Shown: one piece after another, positions 10,676-22,340 of the stretch
Layout: each line of letters starts with the position of its first letter
How positions within the stretch are numbered: position 1 is the first letter of the stretch
Source: Gnetum montanum
Lineage: Eukaryota; Streptophyta; Gnetopsida; Gnetales; Gnetaceae
DNA length: 64,000 nt
NCBI GenBank assembly: GCA_015680685.1
Contig: MNCI01020783.1
Location: 36,811 to 100,810 of the forward strand
Direction: 5' to 3'
Position numbers and translations under genes: made by a program
Notes under the pieces: generated by a model
Told to the model about the DNA's origin: nothing
Seen by the model: only the letters and a program-made list of their open reading frames with translations
Database searches by the model: none

Positions 10676-11410
10676 GGTATAGAGATGTGAAGTTAGTGAA
10701 GTGAGTACAACGTACAACATATACACTTCAACGACCAGCATATAACGATAGCGTATATAGCGTATATGTATGCAGCATATAGAGTCAGCGTAGACAAAGT
10801 CTATGGCATAAGTAGTACAGCATATACGCTAAGCAGCGTATACAGCGTTAGGATGTAGTGTAAATAGGTTTCACAGCATATATAGTGCAGTATAAACTGG
10901 ATAGCAGCATAGACAAAGTCTATGGTGTAAGTAGTATAGCGTATATGCTAAGTAGCGTATATAGCGTCAGGGTGCAGTGTAAACAAGTTTCATAGCATAT
11001 AGAGTGTGGTATATATGAACAGTAGCATGAACAAGTTTGTAGCGTAAAGGGAGTAGTGTAAACAAAATAGCAGAGGCAAAAATCAGTGTACATCATGAAT
11101 GGATGGCAGTACCTACTGCGTAAAATATGCAGCGTAAACTTTAGCAGGCTTATGTACGGTGTAGGTGAAATTTGCAGCATAAGACATGTAGCGTATGATT
11201 AATAGCATAAACGTTGGGGATCTTGCAGACTAATTTTTAACAGTAGCGGCTTAGACACTGAACAGTGTAAACACTGGATTGTAGACTGGGTTTCAAAGTG
11301 AGCAGCGTAAATGCTGGGAGGTCTCCAGAAGGGATCGACGTGTGGTCGACAGTGTAAATGCTCAACAGCGTAAATGCTGGGATGCTTGCAGGTAAGATTT
11401 TAGGCAGAGG
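10676..11410 (-). repeat. E1 5' leader with 119-bp tandem unit and GCGTA words
   Basis: Untranslated leader between the PBS and gag. A unit beginning AGACAAAGTCTATGG at 10792 repeats at 10911, a 119-bp period with two copies, each containing AGCATATACGCT-like palindromes. Words such as AGCGTAAATGCTGGG continue to about 11390, linking the leader in composition to the LTR arrays. No coding frame is credible here. Confidence 0.65.
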
Positions 11411-11427
11411 CCCTCCTTCTAGTGCCA
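11411..11427 (-). other. Primer binding site of E1
   Basis: In element sense this reads TGGCACTAGAAGGAGGG, 5 nt inside the 5' LTR. It starts with TGG, matching a tRNA CCA end. A closely related site (TGGTGCTAGAAGAAGGG) is used by remnant E5, suggesting the same tRNA. I believe a tRNA-Arg-like site is common in this lineage, but the exact tRNA needs a database match. Confidence 0.75.
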
Positions 11428-12000
11428 ATTTCTGTACTGTCCAAAATCTTCGGTCCCTGACTGAAAGGAAACAAAGACCGCAGGATCATAGGACACGCAC
11501 AGAAGATCCTACCTTCTCTTAAAGGCGAGCTAGAATGAACGAAGGTAGAGTACCTTTGGTGATCCGCATGCAAATCAGACAAGGATTCCCTTGAACGTAC
11601 ACCGAAGTGTTATATGCTAGGTTATACGTAAACGACGTGAAAAGCGTAAATGAGAGTGTAAACAGCGTAAATGGTGCAAACAGGCGTAAACATAAACAAG
11701 CATAAAAAAATACATGCAACAATTAATGCAAATTGTAAACTATTTTGGGAAGAAAATATAACAATGGCATTACAGAATGAAAGTACAATGCACTGGTCTA
11801 ACATAGTTATGACTGGGACACAAGGCAGACGAAAAGCTTCGGTGGATGCAAGGATGACTGGTTCACACAGTGTAGAGGCTGTCTGCTCAATGTACAGGGT
11901 TTTCCAGCGTAAAGGGTTTTTGTGCTCTAAAATGCAGCATCTCTACTCTCTAGTATGCCTTAAAATTTTGCCAACCACCTAGATCTCATAAAAATTTGGG

Positions 12001-12010
12001 GTTTTATACA
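12001..12010 (-). promoter_or_regulatory. Probable TATA box of E1 5' LTR
   Basis: The minus strand reads TGTATAAAAC at the position equivalent to 1841-1850 of the other LTR. Transcription would start a short way to its left and run leftward through gag-pol. Confidence 0.6.
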
Positions 12011-12099
12011 GGTTTTGGTATTAGACTCGAGTTGGGAGACATGTGGCTTGTTGACTGGGTTGAAAAGCATAAAATTTACCAGTGTACAATATGATACAT

Positions 12100-12600
12100 T
12101 TGGCGGGCGTATACACTGTGTCTGGCAAGCATAGACTCTAGGTGTATATGTTGGAGGTGCTAGGCGTATGCGAACTTGGGCATAGATGTCGCAGATGCTG
12201 GCGTATACGCTGGGCGTACATGCTGATGGATGTTGGGTGTATACGTCAGGCATATACGTTGGTGTTTGTTGGGCATATATGCTGGGGCATATACGCTGAT
12301 GGTTGTTGGGCGTATACGCAGGGGCATATACACTGATGGTTGCTGCCTTGTACCAATTCTTGCTCGGAAGTGCTATCTTCATGCCGTCTTTGGGGATTTC
12401 ATGCTAGGCGTATACATCTGTTGTACCTGTCAAGCGTACATGTGAGGCGTGCACGCTGGACGTGTACGCTGGGCGTATACGCTGTGGATGTCAGGCATAT
12501 ACGTTGGGGTATATACGCTATGGATGTCGGGTGTATACGCTGGGGCGTATATGCTGTGGGTGTGAACTTGAGCATATACGCTGGGCGTATATGCTGAGAT
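12100..12600. repeat. Palindrome array GCGTATACGC in U3 (right LTR)
   Basis: Same array as in the left LTR, with well-preserved copies such as GGGCGTATACGCTG near 12470 and near 12310. Units of roughly 23-27 bp alternate with TGGATGTC linkers. Confidence 0.8.
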
Positions 12601-12739
12601 TGCATACTTAGTGAAAATCAAGTATTTTGATCTCCGAAGTTACCATGTGTGACACCAGATGTAGCTGTGATCATCTGTGGGTCCCAGGGACCTATCTCTT
12701 GTTGAACAAGTACTAAGCTCAAAATTTTGTAGTGTTTCA

Positions 12740-12744
12740 TCTAG
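12740..12744. other. Target site duplication TCTAG (right) of E1
   Basis: Identical to 1267-1271 and directly abuts the right LTR end. Confidence 0.9.
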
Positions 12745-13101
12745 TTTACATGGTACACAATAATCCAAGCTCTTTCAGAGATATCCTTGTAGAACCAAAA
12801 ATAATTCTAGAGTTGGTTTGTAAATTTGATTCTACAAGCTTGCATGGCTAACAGCTAAGTTAGATTAACAAGCTTTAATTACATACAACACTAAGCTCAG
12901 TCCCACAAGTCATTCATTTGCTAAGTTGGATTAAGAGCTTTAGATGTATTTGATGCTTATGCAGTAGAGCTATTTTGCACAAACTTTTGTAGAACCAAGA
13001 CATGGCTCTGTAGCTAATGCTACATAATCACTTGTTTCAAAAGTTGATGTGGTAGAGACAATCATAGGAGCCCTTCATAGAACTAAAAACGATTCTACAA
13101 G
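12745..13101. repeat. GTAGAACC palindromic repeat, right part
   Basis: Copies of GTAGAACCAAAA/ATTCTA start at 12789 and 12988, and a TAGAACTAAAAACGATTCTA copy at 13078. They are embedded in TAAGCTT-rich DNA like that at 1060-1160 and 36230-36440. This is the continuation of the repeat interrupted by E1. Confidence 0.5.
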
Positions 13102-13290
13102 TTGACATGTGTTAGCTTTGCTCTCCTCCTTGGCACCACCATCACCGTGACCGGGCAGGAGTGGGCTGCTTCTGACCACCGCTCGCTGGTGGTGTCCATT
13201 GATCCACCTCAACCCCGAGCCCCACGCCCTTTTCGGTTCGAGCCCTCATGGCTTACCAAGCCATGGCTTCGCCCACTGGTGGAGGACATC
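13102..13290 (+). pseudogene. LINE endonuclease C-terminal fragment
   Basis: The translated frame contains SDHRSLVVSI and RPFRFEPSWL followed by LVEDIW. This matches the end of the endonuclease/exonuclease/phosphatase domain of plant non-LTR elements, where SDH supplies the catalytic His and RPFRFE..W lies just beyond it. The fragment is GC-richer than its surroundings and stops abruptly; no adjoining reverse transcriptase follows. Confidence 0.7.
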
Positions 13291-14849
13291 TGGGCAGATT
13301 CATCTTCACGGGAGCGTAACATCAAGGCTAAAAGCAGGAAAACTAAATTCCATTTACAAATAATTACAAAACCATATAAGTGCTCTCTCCGAGGATGAAC
13401 TCCTGTTATCCCTGCAATCACACAACTAGATAATAATAGCAGAAACAACTCAATATACTAATTTGCACTTGAATTGAAATCCGGACATACATAACTTCTA
13501 CCTCAAACCTTCCAGTTCTTTTATGTTGATATACTCCACACCGGGAACCGTCATTCTTGTGAGGATAAAAGATGCATCTCTGATGGCTCTATCTTCCACA
13601 ATTGCTGGGATCTTGCAAATTCACAGAAGAAATGGCTCCAGTAGCAGCTATATAGAGGCTTCAAAGGTCACAAACGTGGGAACCATTTCAAAATGAAAGC
13701 TTACTCCTAAAACATTAATCTCGTAGGAGGGAATTGTAGAGTGTGTTCTCCAATGCATGAATCTTGTATGGTTCGAAAGCTCAGACAATGTTAATATCCG
13801 CATGTTTTTCCAAAAGTTGCATATAATTACTGGCAACTACTGCAAATGGTGAGCTGCGCTGACAGCACGGTGCTAGCCAGTACAGGGACTGCCTGGTTCT
13901 TGTTTCTTTACTTTGTTGTATGTGGTATACATGATGCCACTTAACCATGGCTTGCACAGTAAAAAGAATCAAATTATCACCGTTACACTTGCTGCTGCGC
14001 CTTTTATGTGGACTACCGACATTGCTTTGACGTGGGCCAATGGTTTAACATGTTTTTATTAAAAATAGTGATACTAAATGTATGTTATTTATTGAGGTAT
14101 TTTAACTGAAGGCCTCTTTAGACTGTAAAAAATGAATCCTTTTCATAGGACTAGGAAAGCCTTACAAATTACCTTTAGAGACATAGAACAATAGGGAGCT
14201 ATAAATGTCAAATAGAGATACATTATTTAACTTCATCTACTTATTATCAATCATCACACTTAATAAATGTTTGTGGGCTACTAAGAAAATCTAACACAAC
14301 AATACCTATCAAGTCCTTTCAAAGCTTCTTTGCAAAGGATAAGGGCAAGATCTATGTCCCTTTAAAGTACTTGTCAAGAATGAAGGTAAACAAAAATAAT
14401 TCTCCATCTCTTCAAATTTCCTCTACCAAGAATAACAGTAAACAAAAATAAATCTTCGTACTTCAAGGGAAAATCTTACAATGCAAGTGAAAGTAAAGTG
14501 GAATCCAAATAAAAGAGCAACCTTGGGATCCAACATGAGCAATATGATTAGCATTATCCTTGAAAAATAAAACCTCTATGAAGCCAAACCACCACATACA
14601 ACTCACAATAGTTTAGTTGGTGAAATCCTCACCTCTAAGTTGAACTACTTAGAGCATGAGAAACAAAAGAAACCTTGCAGCATGAAACAATATGCATCCC
14701 AGCCTACATCCATAAAGAAAGGTAGTACTACCATGCCTCTCGAGTTTGCATGAACCATTGGATTGTGCTTAACCAATAGATACATATATTATTTCTTATC
14801 CATATAAATGAACTTAATCTATGGTCATAGCTAACTCCACCATTATTTG
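13291..14849. other. Unassigned DNA
   Basis: About 1.5 kb of AT-rich sequence with no recognisable gene, repeat pair or RNA. It separates two LINE-like fragments, so it may be decayed repeat. Confidence 0.4.
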
Positions 14850-15126
14850 GTATTTTTGTTAATGAACTAGAAGAGTGGATTAAAGAGATACCTATAAACC
14901 ACGTCATTAAACTAGCTTAAGAATTTTAATTTTTTGTAGATGATGTAGCACTAGTTGCAAATTCATTATCAAGGTTAAAATCAATGTTGTATCAATTAAA
15001 GAAAAAATTGTCAATATACATAAATAAAGGTGAATATTGACAAAGAAAAAGGCCAATTTGTAGAATTACTAAAATAGATTACACTTTTAAGTTAAATATT
15101 TAAAAACTTAAGATTTTGGAGACATA
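14850..15126 (+). pseudogene. Non-LTR reverse transcriptase fragment with FVDD motif
   Basis: Translation gives NELEEWIKE, then FVDDVALVANSLSRLKSML, which fits the [YF]xDD active-site block of non-LTR reverse transcriptases followed by the usual L...L...L helix. Stops interrupt the frame. Element E2 is inserted just downstream; the frame seems to continue beyond it at 24102. Confidence 0.5.
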
Positions 15127-15131
15127 CATAT
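15127..15131. other. Target site duplication CATAT (left) of E2
   Basis: CATAT precedes the left LTR and is repeated exactly at 24097-24101. Confidence 0.9.
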
Positions 15132-15856
15132 TGATGAGTGGTGAGGTACCCCTACAGTCAACGATACGAATACAAATGTTTATGCACAATTTGGTTGAAC
15201 TTAGTAGACGGACTAGTTGTGGTATCTGGATAGTTACACGTTGATCACAGTTCATTGTCTTCCCACTTGCACTAGTATTTACTTGGTCATGTATGGTTTA
15301 GTCTAGAGTGAAGTGAATGATGTGATCCTAAACTAGTGCTACTTCTAGAGACAATGGAAAATAATCTTGTTTTAAGCTAATCAACAATAACAAGCAAAAT
15401 CTAAACTAGCCTAAGTGCGATGAGCATCCATCCTTAATCATTTGTGTGCATCTTGGACCTTATGTGCTACTTCTGGGATTACCAAACATATATTACTTGA
15501 GCACTCCTAGATATGCTACTGGGTTACCAAGTAGTTACACTTAAATGTTCATGATTAAGTCATACTTATTCTACATTTAATAATAGGAATAACAAGTGAT
15601 GATAAAGAAATATCAATGAAGAAAATAATAAGTAACAATAACAATTAAATAATTAAAAGCTAAGTGAATGCTGAAATGATGGAGTAATCTTGATCTTTAC
15701 TGCTGATCATGTCTGTGTCCAAGTACGTCACACTCAGATAAAGGTTCTATATAATTACAATCATTACACTATGGGCATGCACTAGGGAAAGAACTGAGAA
15801 AGACTCTACACTTAGAGTTACCAACTTCCCCCCTTTTCCTATGCATCTGAAGGTGG

Positions 15857-15864
15857 TATTTATA
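15857..15864 (-). promoter_or_regulatory. TATA box of E2 3' LTR
   Basis: Minus strand TATAAATA within CCTATAAATACC. The identical sequence is at 23977-23984 in the other LTR. Confidence 0.65.
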
Positions 15865-15882
15865 GGCTTACACAGGAATCCT

Positions 15883-15936
15883 GATATCATGTATTTGATA
15901 TCATTATCTAGGCTATGATATCATGTACCCAATATC
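15883..15936. promoter_or_regulatory. U3 dyad pair GATATC-N8-GATATC (E2, left)
   Basis: Copy 1 (15883) reads GATATC ATGTATTT GATATC; copy 2 (15917) reads GATATC ATGTACCC AATATC. Starts are 34 bp apart, the same spacing as in the other LTR of this element. They lie between the TATA box and the LTR end. Confidence 0.75.
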
Positions 15937-15976
15937 AAGGATCCAATATCGAGGCCTGAAAAAACACAATTCATCA

Positions 15977-16015
15977 TACGCCCATGACTAAATAACAACT
16001 CATCCTCGAGTTAGA
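15977..16015 (-). other. PPT and conserved pre-LTR block of E2
   Basis: In element sense the sequence before the LTR reads CTCGAGGATGAGTTGTTATT and then AGTCATGGGCGTA. The same block precedes the 3' LTR of E3, E4 and E7. Confidence 0.75.
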
Positions 16016-16299
16016 AAAAATAAGAACAAGTTTGATTGATTACATAGTGGATAGGTATGGGATTATTGACTAACTAGGAATTTCTCATACCATAGTGTGG
16101 AATTAAACAAAAAAAAATTTGGACACAGAGACAAAATTTACAAAAAATGGAATTTGTTGGAACTCATGTGGTTCTTGGCGGTGGTGGCTCCTCCATGGGT
16201 CTCTTCACGTTATCTTGTGCTCTAGGCTTTGGAAATGGATGTCTCTAAAGCAGTACTTGGAGGTTTTCTTCTTCAGTTTTGGGATTCTATGTCATCCAT

Positions 16300-18780
16300 G
16301 CTAATGCTCCAATGTTTGATGGAGTTAGAACCTCCCATGCGCATAGCATTTGCGGAAACATCTGATTGACCTTGACATACCAAGCCACAAATAGTTGTCA
16401 TTCCTATTCATATGCTCTGGCTTTGCCCTTGCATTCCTGGTAGTCTATAAGTCGTCGAGCCAAATTTTCCATGACATCCTTTTGTCCTTGGTAGCTAGTC
16501 TTGACCACCTTTAATTCAAAATTTTCCACTTCTAATTTGTGCAGTGTCTTCTTGTGTTTAGGAAATCCTATTTCATAATTTGCATATCTGGTTGCTAGCT
16601 ACTTTTCCAATTATGTTCTCAGTTATCCTACTATCAACATGGCCAAGTTGGCATACCACAGGTTTTCCAACTCCATGTACTCTGTGATGTCTTATATCTA
16701 TAGGTTCTTGCTTTTTAGTTCAGCAGTGGATGAAGGCATAAGTATTCAATATGGCCCACCAATCAACATTTTGAGCACTAAGTGTATTAATGTGGCCTTT
16801 GGCCATATGAATTTCTTTCTCAATCACGTGCTTGTACATCCCCACCTAATCTCTAAAATGATCTTTGAGCTTCTCATGTCACTTGGCCTCATTTTGCCAT
16901 ATGCTTATTTCAATCTCCATCTTTTGATGGATCGTGCATACCTCCTTCATTAAGAGGGTTCTATTTTCTCTAAGCAAGCAATTCATATCCTGGTTGATCC
17001 TTATTAATTGTTCTCACAATTACTAAACATTTTCTTTGAGAACATTCTTTTTTGTTTCTACAATAGTCAATCAGAGATTTTTGATGATGAGACATTTATT
17101 TTCTTCTTGTGAGGCCTTGAGTGCTTTGGCATGTGCATACATTTAAGCTTATGCCTTAGAAGCATCCCAATCAACCCTCTCTTTTTCCTTGGCCACTTTT
17201 TTATTCTCCTCTTGTAATTTATTTAGCTACTCTATCCAAAAGGATTCCCAACTATTAGGATGACGAGTGTTTCTTAGAGTTTTTCTAACTCCTCCTCTAC
17301 ATGCTTGGCCTTGACCTTTACCATGACCATCTTCCCTTTTGTGGAGATGAGGTCTGATTGAGTTGCTGTGACATCTTGAGGGATGTCAAACAGGGACATT
17401 ATCACTTGTTCTGTCTACAACAAATAATCTAGAACATCCTCATGCTTTGCAGGAGTCGTCAAGGGACTGGCCAAAGTTTGAGCATCGCGTGCTCTTGTAA
17501 AATCTACTGGTGGCACAATAGGAACATTAAATGATTCTTTTATATAGCTTGTGACCACATCTATTTCTCCCACTACATCTTGGTGCTACATTACCACTAC
17601 TGTGGCACCTTCACCAGTTTCTAATTGCACCTAAAAGGATGCAATGTTTCCAAAAATCTGTTGTGATCAATGTGATTCCCCTCCTCATATTTGGATAGAC
17701 ACCTCACCCCCTATGCAATCAGTTGAGACCATGGATCATATGACATCATTAATGACCCTGAAGAGATTGGCTTCATCACGGCTTTCCCAACTAACCATTT
17801 TAGTGATGGTCCTAAGATGGCTCATTGATGATCAATATTCCTGTAGTGGCAGTGGTGGTTGGTCTTGTTCGCTTGTAGGTTCTATGCTAGGCCTCACTTC
17901 CTATTGTTGACTAGGCCTTGTGCTTGGAAGTTGGCTAGGCCCTCTAGTTTGAGGTGCAATGGGCCCCACCATCTATTCTTGATCAGGCTCTAGTGTCTCA
18001 CTAGCACCTTTTCTTGGGGCTGGTGGCTTCAGTAATTCAACAAATGAAGCATTTTTGGCTTTTCTAGGGACGTCATTGGTGTACATCAAAATTCCAGCAT
18101 GTTAGCACAGCTTCTTGATTAGGTAGGAAAAAGTTAATTTGAACTTCCCTGTCTTACGTTCTTCAAACCGCCTTAAAATTTCAATGAGATATAGATGGGG
18201 TAGGTTGCCATTAACCTTGCCCATCAAGATGGCACTTCCTCTAGCCACATATGTGAAAATTCTATTTAAACCTTTTGCTAGGAAAATGTGATATCTGCTG
18301 ATTTTGAGGTAGATTCTCTCTTCAAGTGTAAGCTCTCTATATGCTTTATCTTCCTTTTCGTACACCCTTTTCAACCATATCTTTCATGCATCAACATTAG
18401 AATAAGTGGATAAGTGAGCAACCTTTGGTCTTGTATTTGGAAGATTTAGAACTTTTGAAATGGCTTTTCTAGAGAAATCAACAAAAATACCACCAATATC
18501 AATGATGGTACCTTCTTCTTTGTTGTGCCAAAATTGGTACATCTCTCCCAAGTGCCAATCACCACTTTCAAAGAGAGTAGACCATAGTGGAGATCCTTTA
18601 AGTAGGTCCCTGACTTGTTCAGGAGCAAACTTAGTGAAAAGTCCAAAGTTGAGTTTGACAATCACAACTACTAATGTGGACCTTTCATAAATTTCCTGAA
18701 CACATTTTGGAGACAACGTGAGATGTTGTCCCTTTTCAGGTGCTCCACCATCTCCACCTTTGGCATTTCTCAATTGCATA
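16300..18780 (-). pseudogene. E2 accessory ORF: plant transposon-type domain plus coiled coil
   Basis: The N-terminal half is open in two pieces (18384-18779 and 18102-18374). It contains FVDFSRKAISKVLNLP, W..L..S..WHLGEMYQFW and LPHLYLIEILRRFEE with LIKKLC, resembling the domain catalogued in plants as a putative transposon protein, often found near retroelements. Downstream the frame decays but encodes long charged helices, including ELKVVKTSYQGQKDVMENLA near 16500, a likely coiled coil. A homologue lies in E7 (59400-61780). Its role is unknown; it is not a polymerase or an envelope protein by any motif I can see. Confidence 0.6.
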
Positions 18781-19429
18781 GTAAAAAGAGGTTCCTAATG
18801 GATGCTAAATGATTATATCTCCTACTCTGTATGTTCCTCAAGTGACGCTTGGCCTCTAGCTCTCCTTGGCCATTTGGATGCACCCTGAGGGGGTCCTCCT
18901 TGTTGTCCTCTTTTATGGACCATCTGCAATAACATGGAACTGTCTATTAGTAAGGCTATTTACAAAATTTTATTTATACCTTATTTCTTGACTTAATAAA
19001 TTCATTTCTTATCTAGTATGATTCAGGGTTAGAAACTTTTATGAAAGTTTCCCCTAAAACTTTTGATATTGACCCCTAATTTGATTAGGTGACTCCAAAA
19101 AGAAATAATTTTCATGGTATGGGTGAAGAAATAAAATTAATTTGGCAAATTTTTTTAAACATTTTTAAGGTCATTTATCCTTTATGATATCCTTCAAGAA
19201 ACAATGAATTTGGAAAATTTTATGCACAACTTGGAGCATACCCTTCCCCCATGACTAAGTCAAACACTCCGAGTTTAGACAGGTTCAATTGGAATGAAAA
19301 TCAAAGTGTTAATGAGCAAGATATGAAAGTTGGAATGATAGGTGATCATAATGTTTGAATTCGCGGAAGAAAATTTACACAACTCAACTTTCATGAATAG
19401 TGAAAAATGACGTTCATGTGCATGGTGGG

Positions 19430-19545
19430 GTCCTTATATATAGTTTTTATAGATGTGATATCATGTACTCGATAGTGTGGACCTGATATCGCATCAGACC
19501 CGATATCGGATACCTAATATTGTGTCCCATTGAAAATAGGGTACT
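19430..19545 (-). repeat. U3-like fragment inside E2
   Basis: A TATATATA run near 19435 is followed by GATATC ATGTACTC GATAGT (19457-19476) and GATATC GGATACCT AATATT (19502-19521), the same dyad architecture as the group's LTRs. It lies far from either LTR of E2, so it is probably a leftover of a recombined or older LTR. Confidence 0.5.
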
Positions 19546-19836
19546 TAGAAAATTGCTAAATTTTCAAATTTCTAAGGCCAAAAATGAAGGATTTCAGGTT
19601 AATTCAAAAAGTCTAGGGTAACATTGAAGAGACTGAAAGGCACCAAAAATGTAATGAAGTTGAATTTTACAATGAAGTTCATGAGTAAGGTGAGGAAAAA
19701 GGACATGTTGTGGTGCATAGGAACGTTTGAATTAAAATAATGATAAAGAGAATGATTATTGTAGCAATGCAATACTTGGAGGATGCAAGATGATGTGGTG
19801 ATGTGCAAGGTGTGCAAAATTACAAAAGTTACGCAA

Positions 19837-19853
19837 GTGGGTCCTCCCCAAAG
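19837..19853 (-). other. Conserved purine block, E2 copy
   Basis: Element sense CTTTGGGGAGGACCCAC. It is identical in E3 (30141-30157) and nearly so in E4 (38890-38906), while surrounding sequence has diverged. Confidence 0.6.
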
Positions 19854-20819
19854 TAGGTTTCTACCTATCATGCCCTTATGTAATCACACCTGAAAATGTC
19901 TGTAGGCACTAAAAGGGTTAAATGTAATCTGCATTAGTGCAACAAAACACACACATGTAAATACCACTGTCATAAGGTATGAATTCTATGCTACACAAGA
20001 CACAAGTTAAAAATACATGAATAGTAGGATGAAATGAATCGTAGAAGAGATTGTAGAGATCGGGACATGAGGTAACTAACTCTAGCATAATGAATCTTGA
20101 GTGTAGGGCATGATTAATGTGTCATTAGCCCATTTCTGCAACATCAAGACCAAGTCCATGCCTTTGATCAATGACATCGCATTGTTTCATCTGATGATGG
20201 ACAACCATAAGAGCACCATGATAATAAGGCATATAATGACTTGGCATTTTGTCCAAGGGAGGAGTGATTTGGAATTTCTTTGTGGCACATTCTTCTTTGT
20301 TCTTTTCTTTGATTCTTTCTTTTCTTTTCTTTACTTTTCTCTTCTCTTTCTTTTCTTTTAGTTGCTTTGGCACTTTGTCCTTTCCAATAGTGAATCAAAG
20401 TAGTCGTCAACCTTGAAGCATGGGTGCATGTCTTTCTAGTGGGACCCCCAAAATAGTAATGAGTTTGTTTATTGAGTGCCTTTATTACACTTACTCACAT
20501 TTTTTGTTATATCTACAAGGATCTCAGTACAACCAAGTTGCATGATAGAATGTACAGATGTCACCAAAAAGAATCCACAAGTCCCCTTAATGTCACACCT
20601 TGCCCATTCCCTCTTACTCCATCATTTTTCACTTTGGGCATACTGAGCATAAAATTACTTTAAGTTCTAATAATGACAAGAATATCATCATTCCTAGAGT
20701 AGAACCTCTTATTAATAGAATGGATGGATGGATGTTGTGGGCTCACTATCCAAATAAGTAATCACTTGGGACTTGACAACATAGAACAACACCTTGACCA
20801 ATGAGTCACATGAGTGTTT

Positions 20820-20990
20820 TATTCATAGATGAGATTTTTCATAAAAAGATAAAATAAAAAATAAAAAGATAAAGCAACAAATTGAAAGATGAAAAATTAG
20901 AAATCAAAAAATTAGAAAACAACAAATTGAAAATGAAGAACTGGAATACAAAAAATTGTAAAATCAATGAAAAGAGAAAATAATATTTAC
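20820..20990 (-). repeat. T-rich low-complexity spacer of E2
   Basis: In element sense a run of TTTTT-rich words with CAATTTTTTG. A similar T-rich run follows the protease in E3 (29262-29420) and the gag tail in E4 (43060-43150), marking the same place in all three. Confidence 0.5.
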
Positions 20991-22023
20991 TAATTCTTCT
21001 TGTTAGAATGGAGTATATCCTCCATAACAAGACTTTTGAGCATGGATATAATTAATAAATGAAAGATGAAAATCCATGCATGTGGAAAATATTGGAGTTT
21101 GGTCATATCCAAACCACTAGATGTCTTTTGATGTGGTGGTAGGAATGTACCCAAATTGGGGTTCACACACTTGATTAAAGTAGGCATAGTGGGGCAAATT
21201 ATAAGATGTGGTTAAGTGATAAGGAGTTGACCCACTATGGCACCCATGACCGTAAGATGGTATGCAAGTATCAATATGTCTCCCTATGTGGTTATATTCA
21301 TTGGGCCACATGGTAGTTTGAGTATTGATTGGTGGCCCTCATAAGATAATAGGAGGCATTTAGTTGAAGGAGGTAGATGCATCATAGCATTGAACTTGTG
21401 CTAGGTTCGAGGATGCAATGGTTTTGGAACCATGCTATCTCTTTCTTTGGTTATGCCTAAAGAAATGAAACTTTCAACATTGTGGAGGACCTCCACTACT
21501 ATTGATAGTAGCAACACAAGTAATGTTCATGGGTTGGTGCTACAGTGCAAAACCTTTTGGCATAACTGGTGGTGATGTAGAAGGAGGTGAATGATGAGAC
21601 TATTAGGGGCAAGGAGAAGTGCAAGGAACATGAGGTGGTGATCTTGTTGGAGAGGATATGGATTGATACTACTCACAAGAATGATAATGATGTGGTAAGA
21701 TAGAGGATGTTGACATAGTTGGAGAAACAAGATGCTGATCATAATAATAAGTGCTTGGGTTCGGATGGTATGAAGGGTGTGACTAGTTTGATGGTGGCCT
21801 TGCTACTATGGTTGAACCTAGTATTTCTGTATGAAATCTACATGTAACATTCCTTCCCAATGCTCATGTAAATGTGACAAGATTGGGTATTGGCCCTTGG
21901 GATGATCATATAGGAAAATGTTACATTGATATGGGTAATTTGTAGTTGAGTTCTTATCCTTATTTTCTTCAACCCTTCTTTCTAATTGTCTAGTGGTGTT
22001 TTGTCCTATTTCTTGGTTTGTCA
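20991..22023 (-). pseudogene. E2 gag C-terminal region with conserved Cys/His segment
   Basis: The open stretch at 21818-22024 contains CNIFLYDHPKG and ILSHLHEHW. The same segment is seen in E3 (CYYDHPKGCC..ISHLQE) and E4 (CDIFLYEHPKGHC..LHLQEYW). Conserved Cys, His, Cys and His positions suggest a metal-binding knuckle; the second Cys is Tyr in this copy. Downstream is Tyr/Pro/His-rich sequence broken by stops. Confidence 0.6.
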
Positions 22024-22340
22024 TGGTTCTACCTGTAATAACGTTAGTATATTCTCCACATTTTTCATGTACCTAGTTCATCATCTTATTGATATTTACC
22101 TTAATCTCTTCTAGTGATTGTATTATTGGAAAAGATGATTCCACCTCCTTGAGGTAAGTTGATTTCTCCTTTTCATGATCATGGACCTTTGCTATTTTGA
22201 TATTCTGGTCTTGTTGAGAGCCTTCAACATTCAGCCATTTAGCTATTTCTCCTTCTTTTTTTTGCTACCAGCTTAATAAGGTCTTGGAATTGGTGGGTTT
22301 GTAGTTCATATAGTTGACCTAAGGCATACATCCCCAGGGT

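Larger units (their letters stand above)
1272..12739 (-). mobile_element. E1: complete Ty3/gypsy LTR retrotransposon, Tat/Ogre type, degenerate
   Basis: An 11.5-kb element read from right to left. In element order: 5' LTR (12739-11433), PBS (11427-11411), repeat-rich leader, gag, aspartic protease, RNase H domains, integrase, a long 3' noncoding stretch, PPT and 3' LTR (2604-1272). The Tat/Ogre assignment rests on the second, archaeal-type RNase H between the first RNase H and integrase, the long LTRs, the gag zinc-finger-like segment and the PBS type. All frames carry stops or shifts and the reverse-transcriptase palm is absent, so this copy cannot move on its own. The two LTRs differ at roughly 10-15 percent of positions by eye, indicating an old insertion. 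Confidence 0.92.
11433..12739 (-). repeat. 5' LTR of E1
   Basis: About 1307 bp, TG...CA, collinear with the left LTR. Its palindrome array (12100-12600) and TATA box are both retained. It ends at 12739 and is followed by the TCTAG duplication. Confidence 0.92.
15132..15976 (-). repeat. 3' LTR of E2
   Basis: 845 bp, starting TGATGAGTGGTGAGG and ending ATTCATCA. It contains a TATA box (TATTTATA on plus at 15857-15864) and two GATATC-N8-ATATC dyads at 15883-15902 and 15917-15936. Confidence 0.9.
18781..20819 (-). other. E2 noncoding spacer with conserved block and U3-like fragment
   Basis: No credible coding frame. It holds the conserved block GTGGGTCCTCCCCAAAG at 19837-19853 (also in E3 and E4) and at 19430-19545 a stretch resembling a U3 promoter, both listed separately. 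The segment 20110-20460 aligns loosely with 42405-42600 of E4. Confidence 0.55.
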
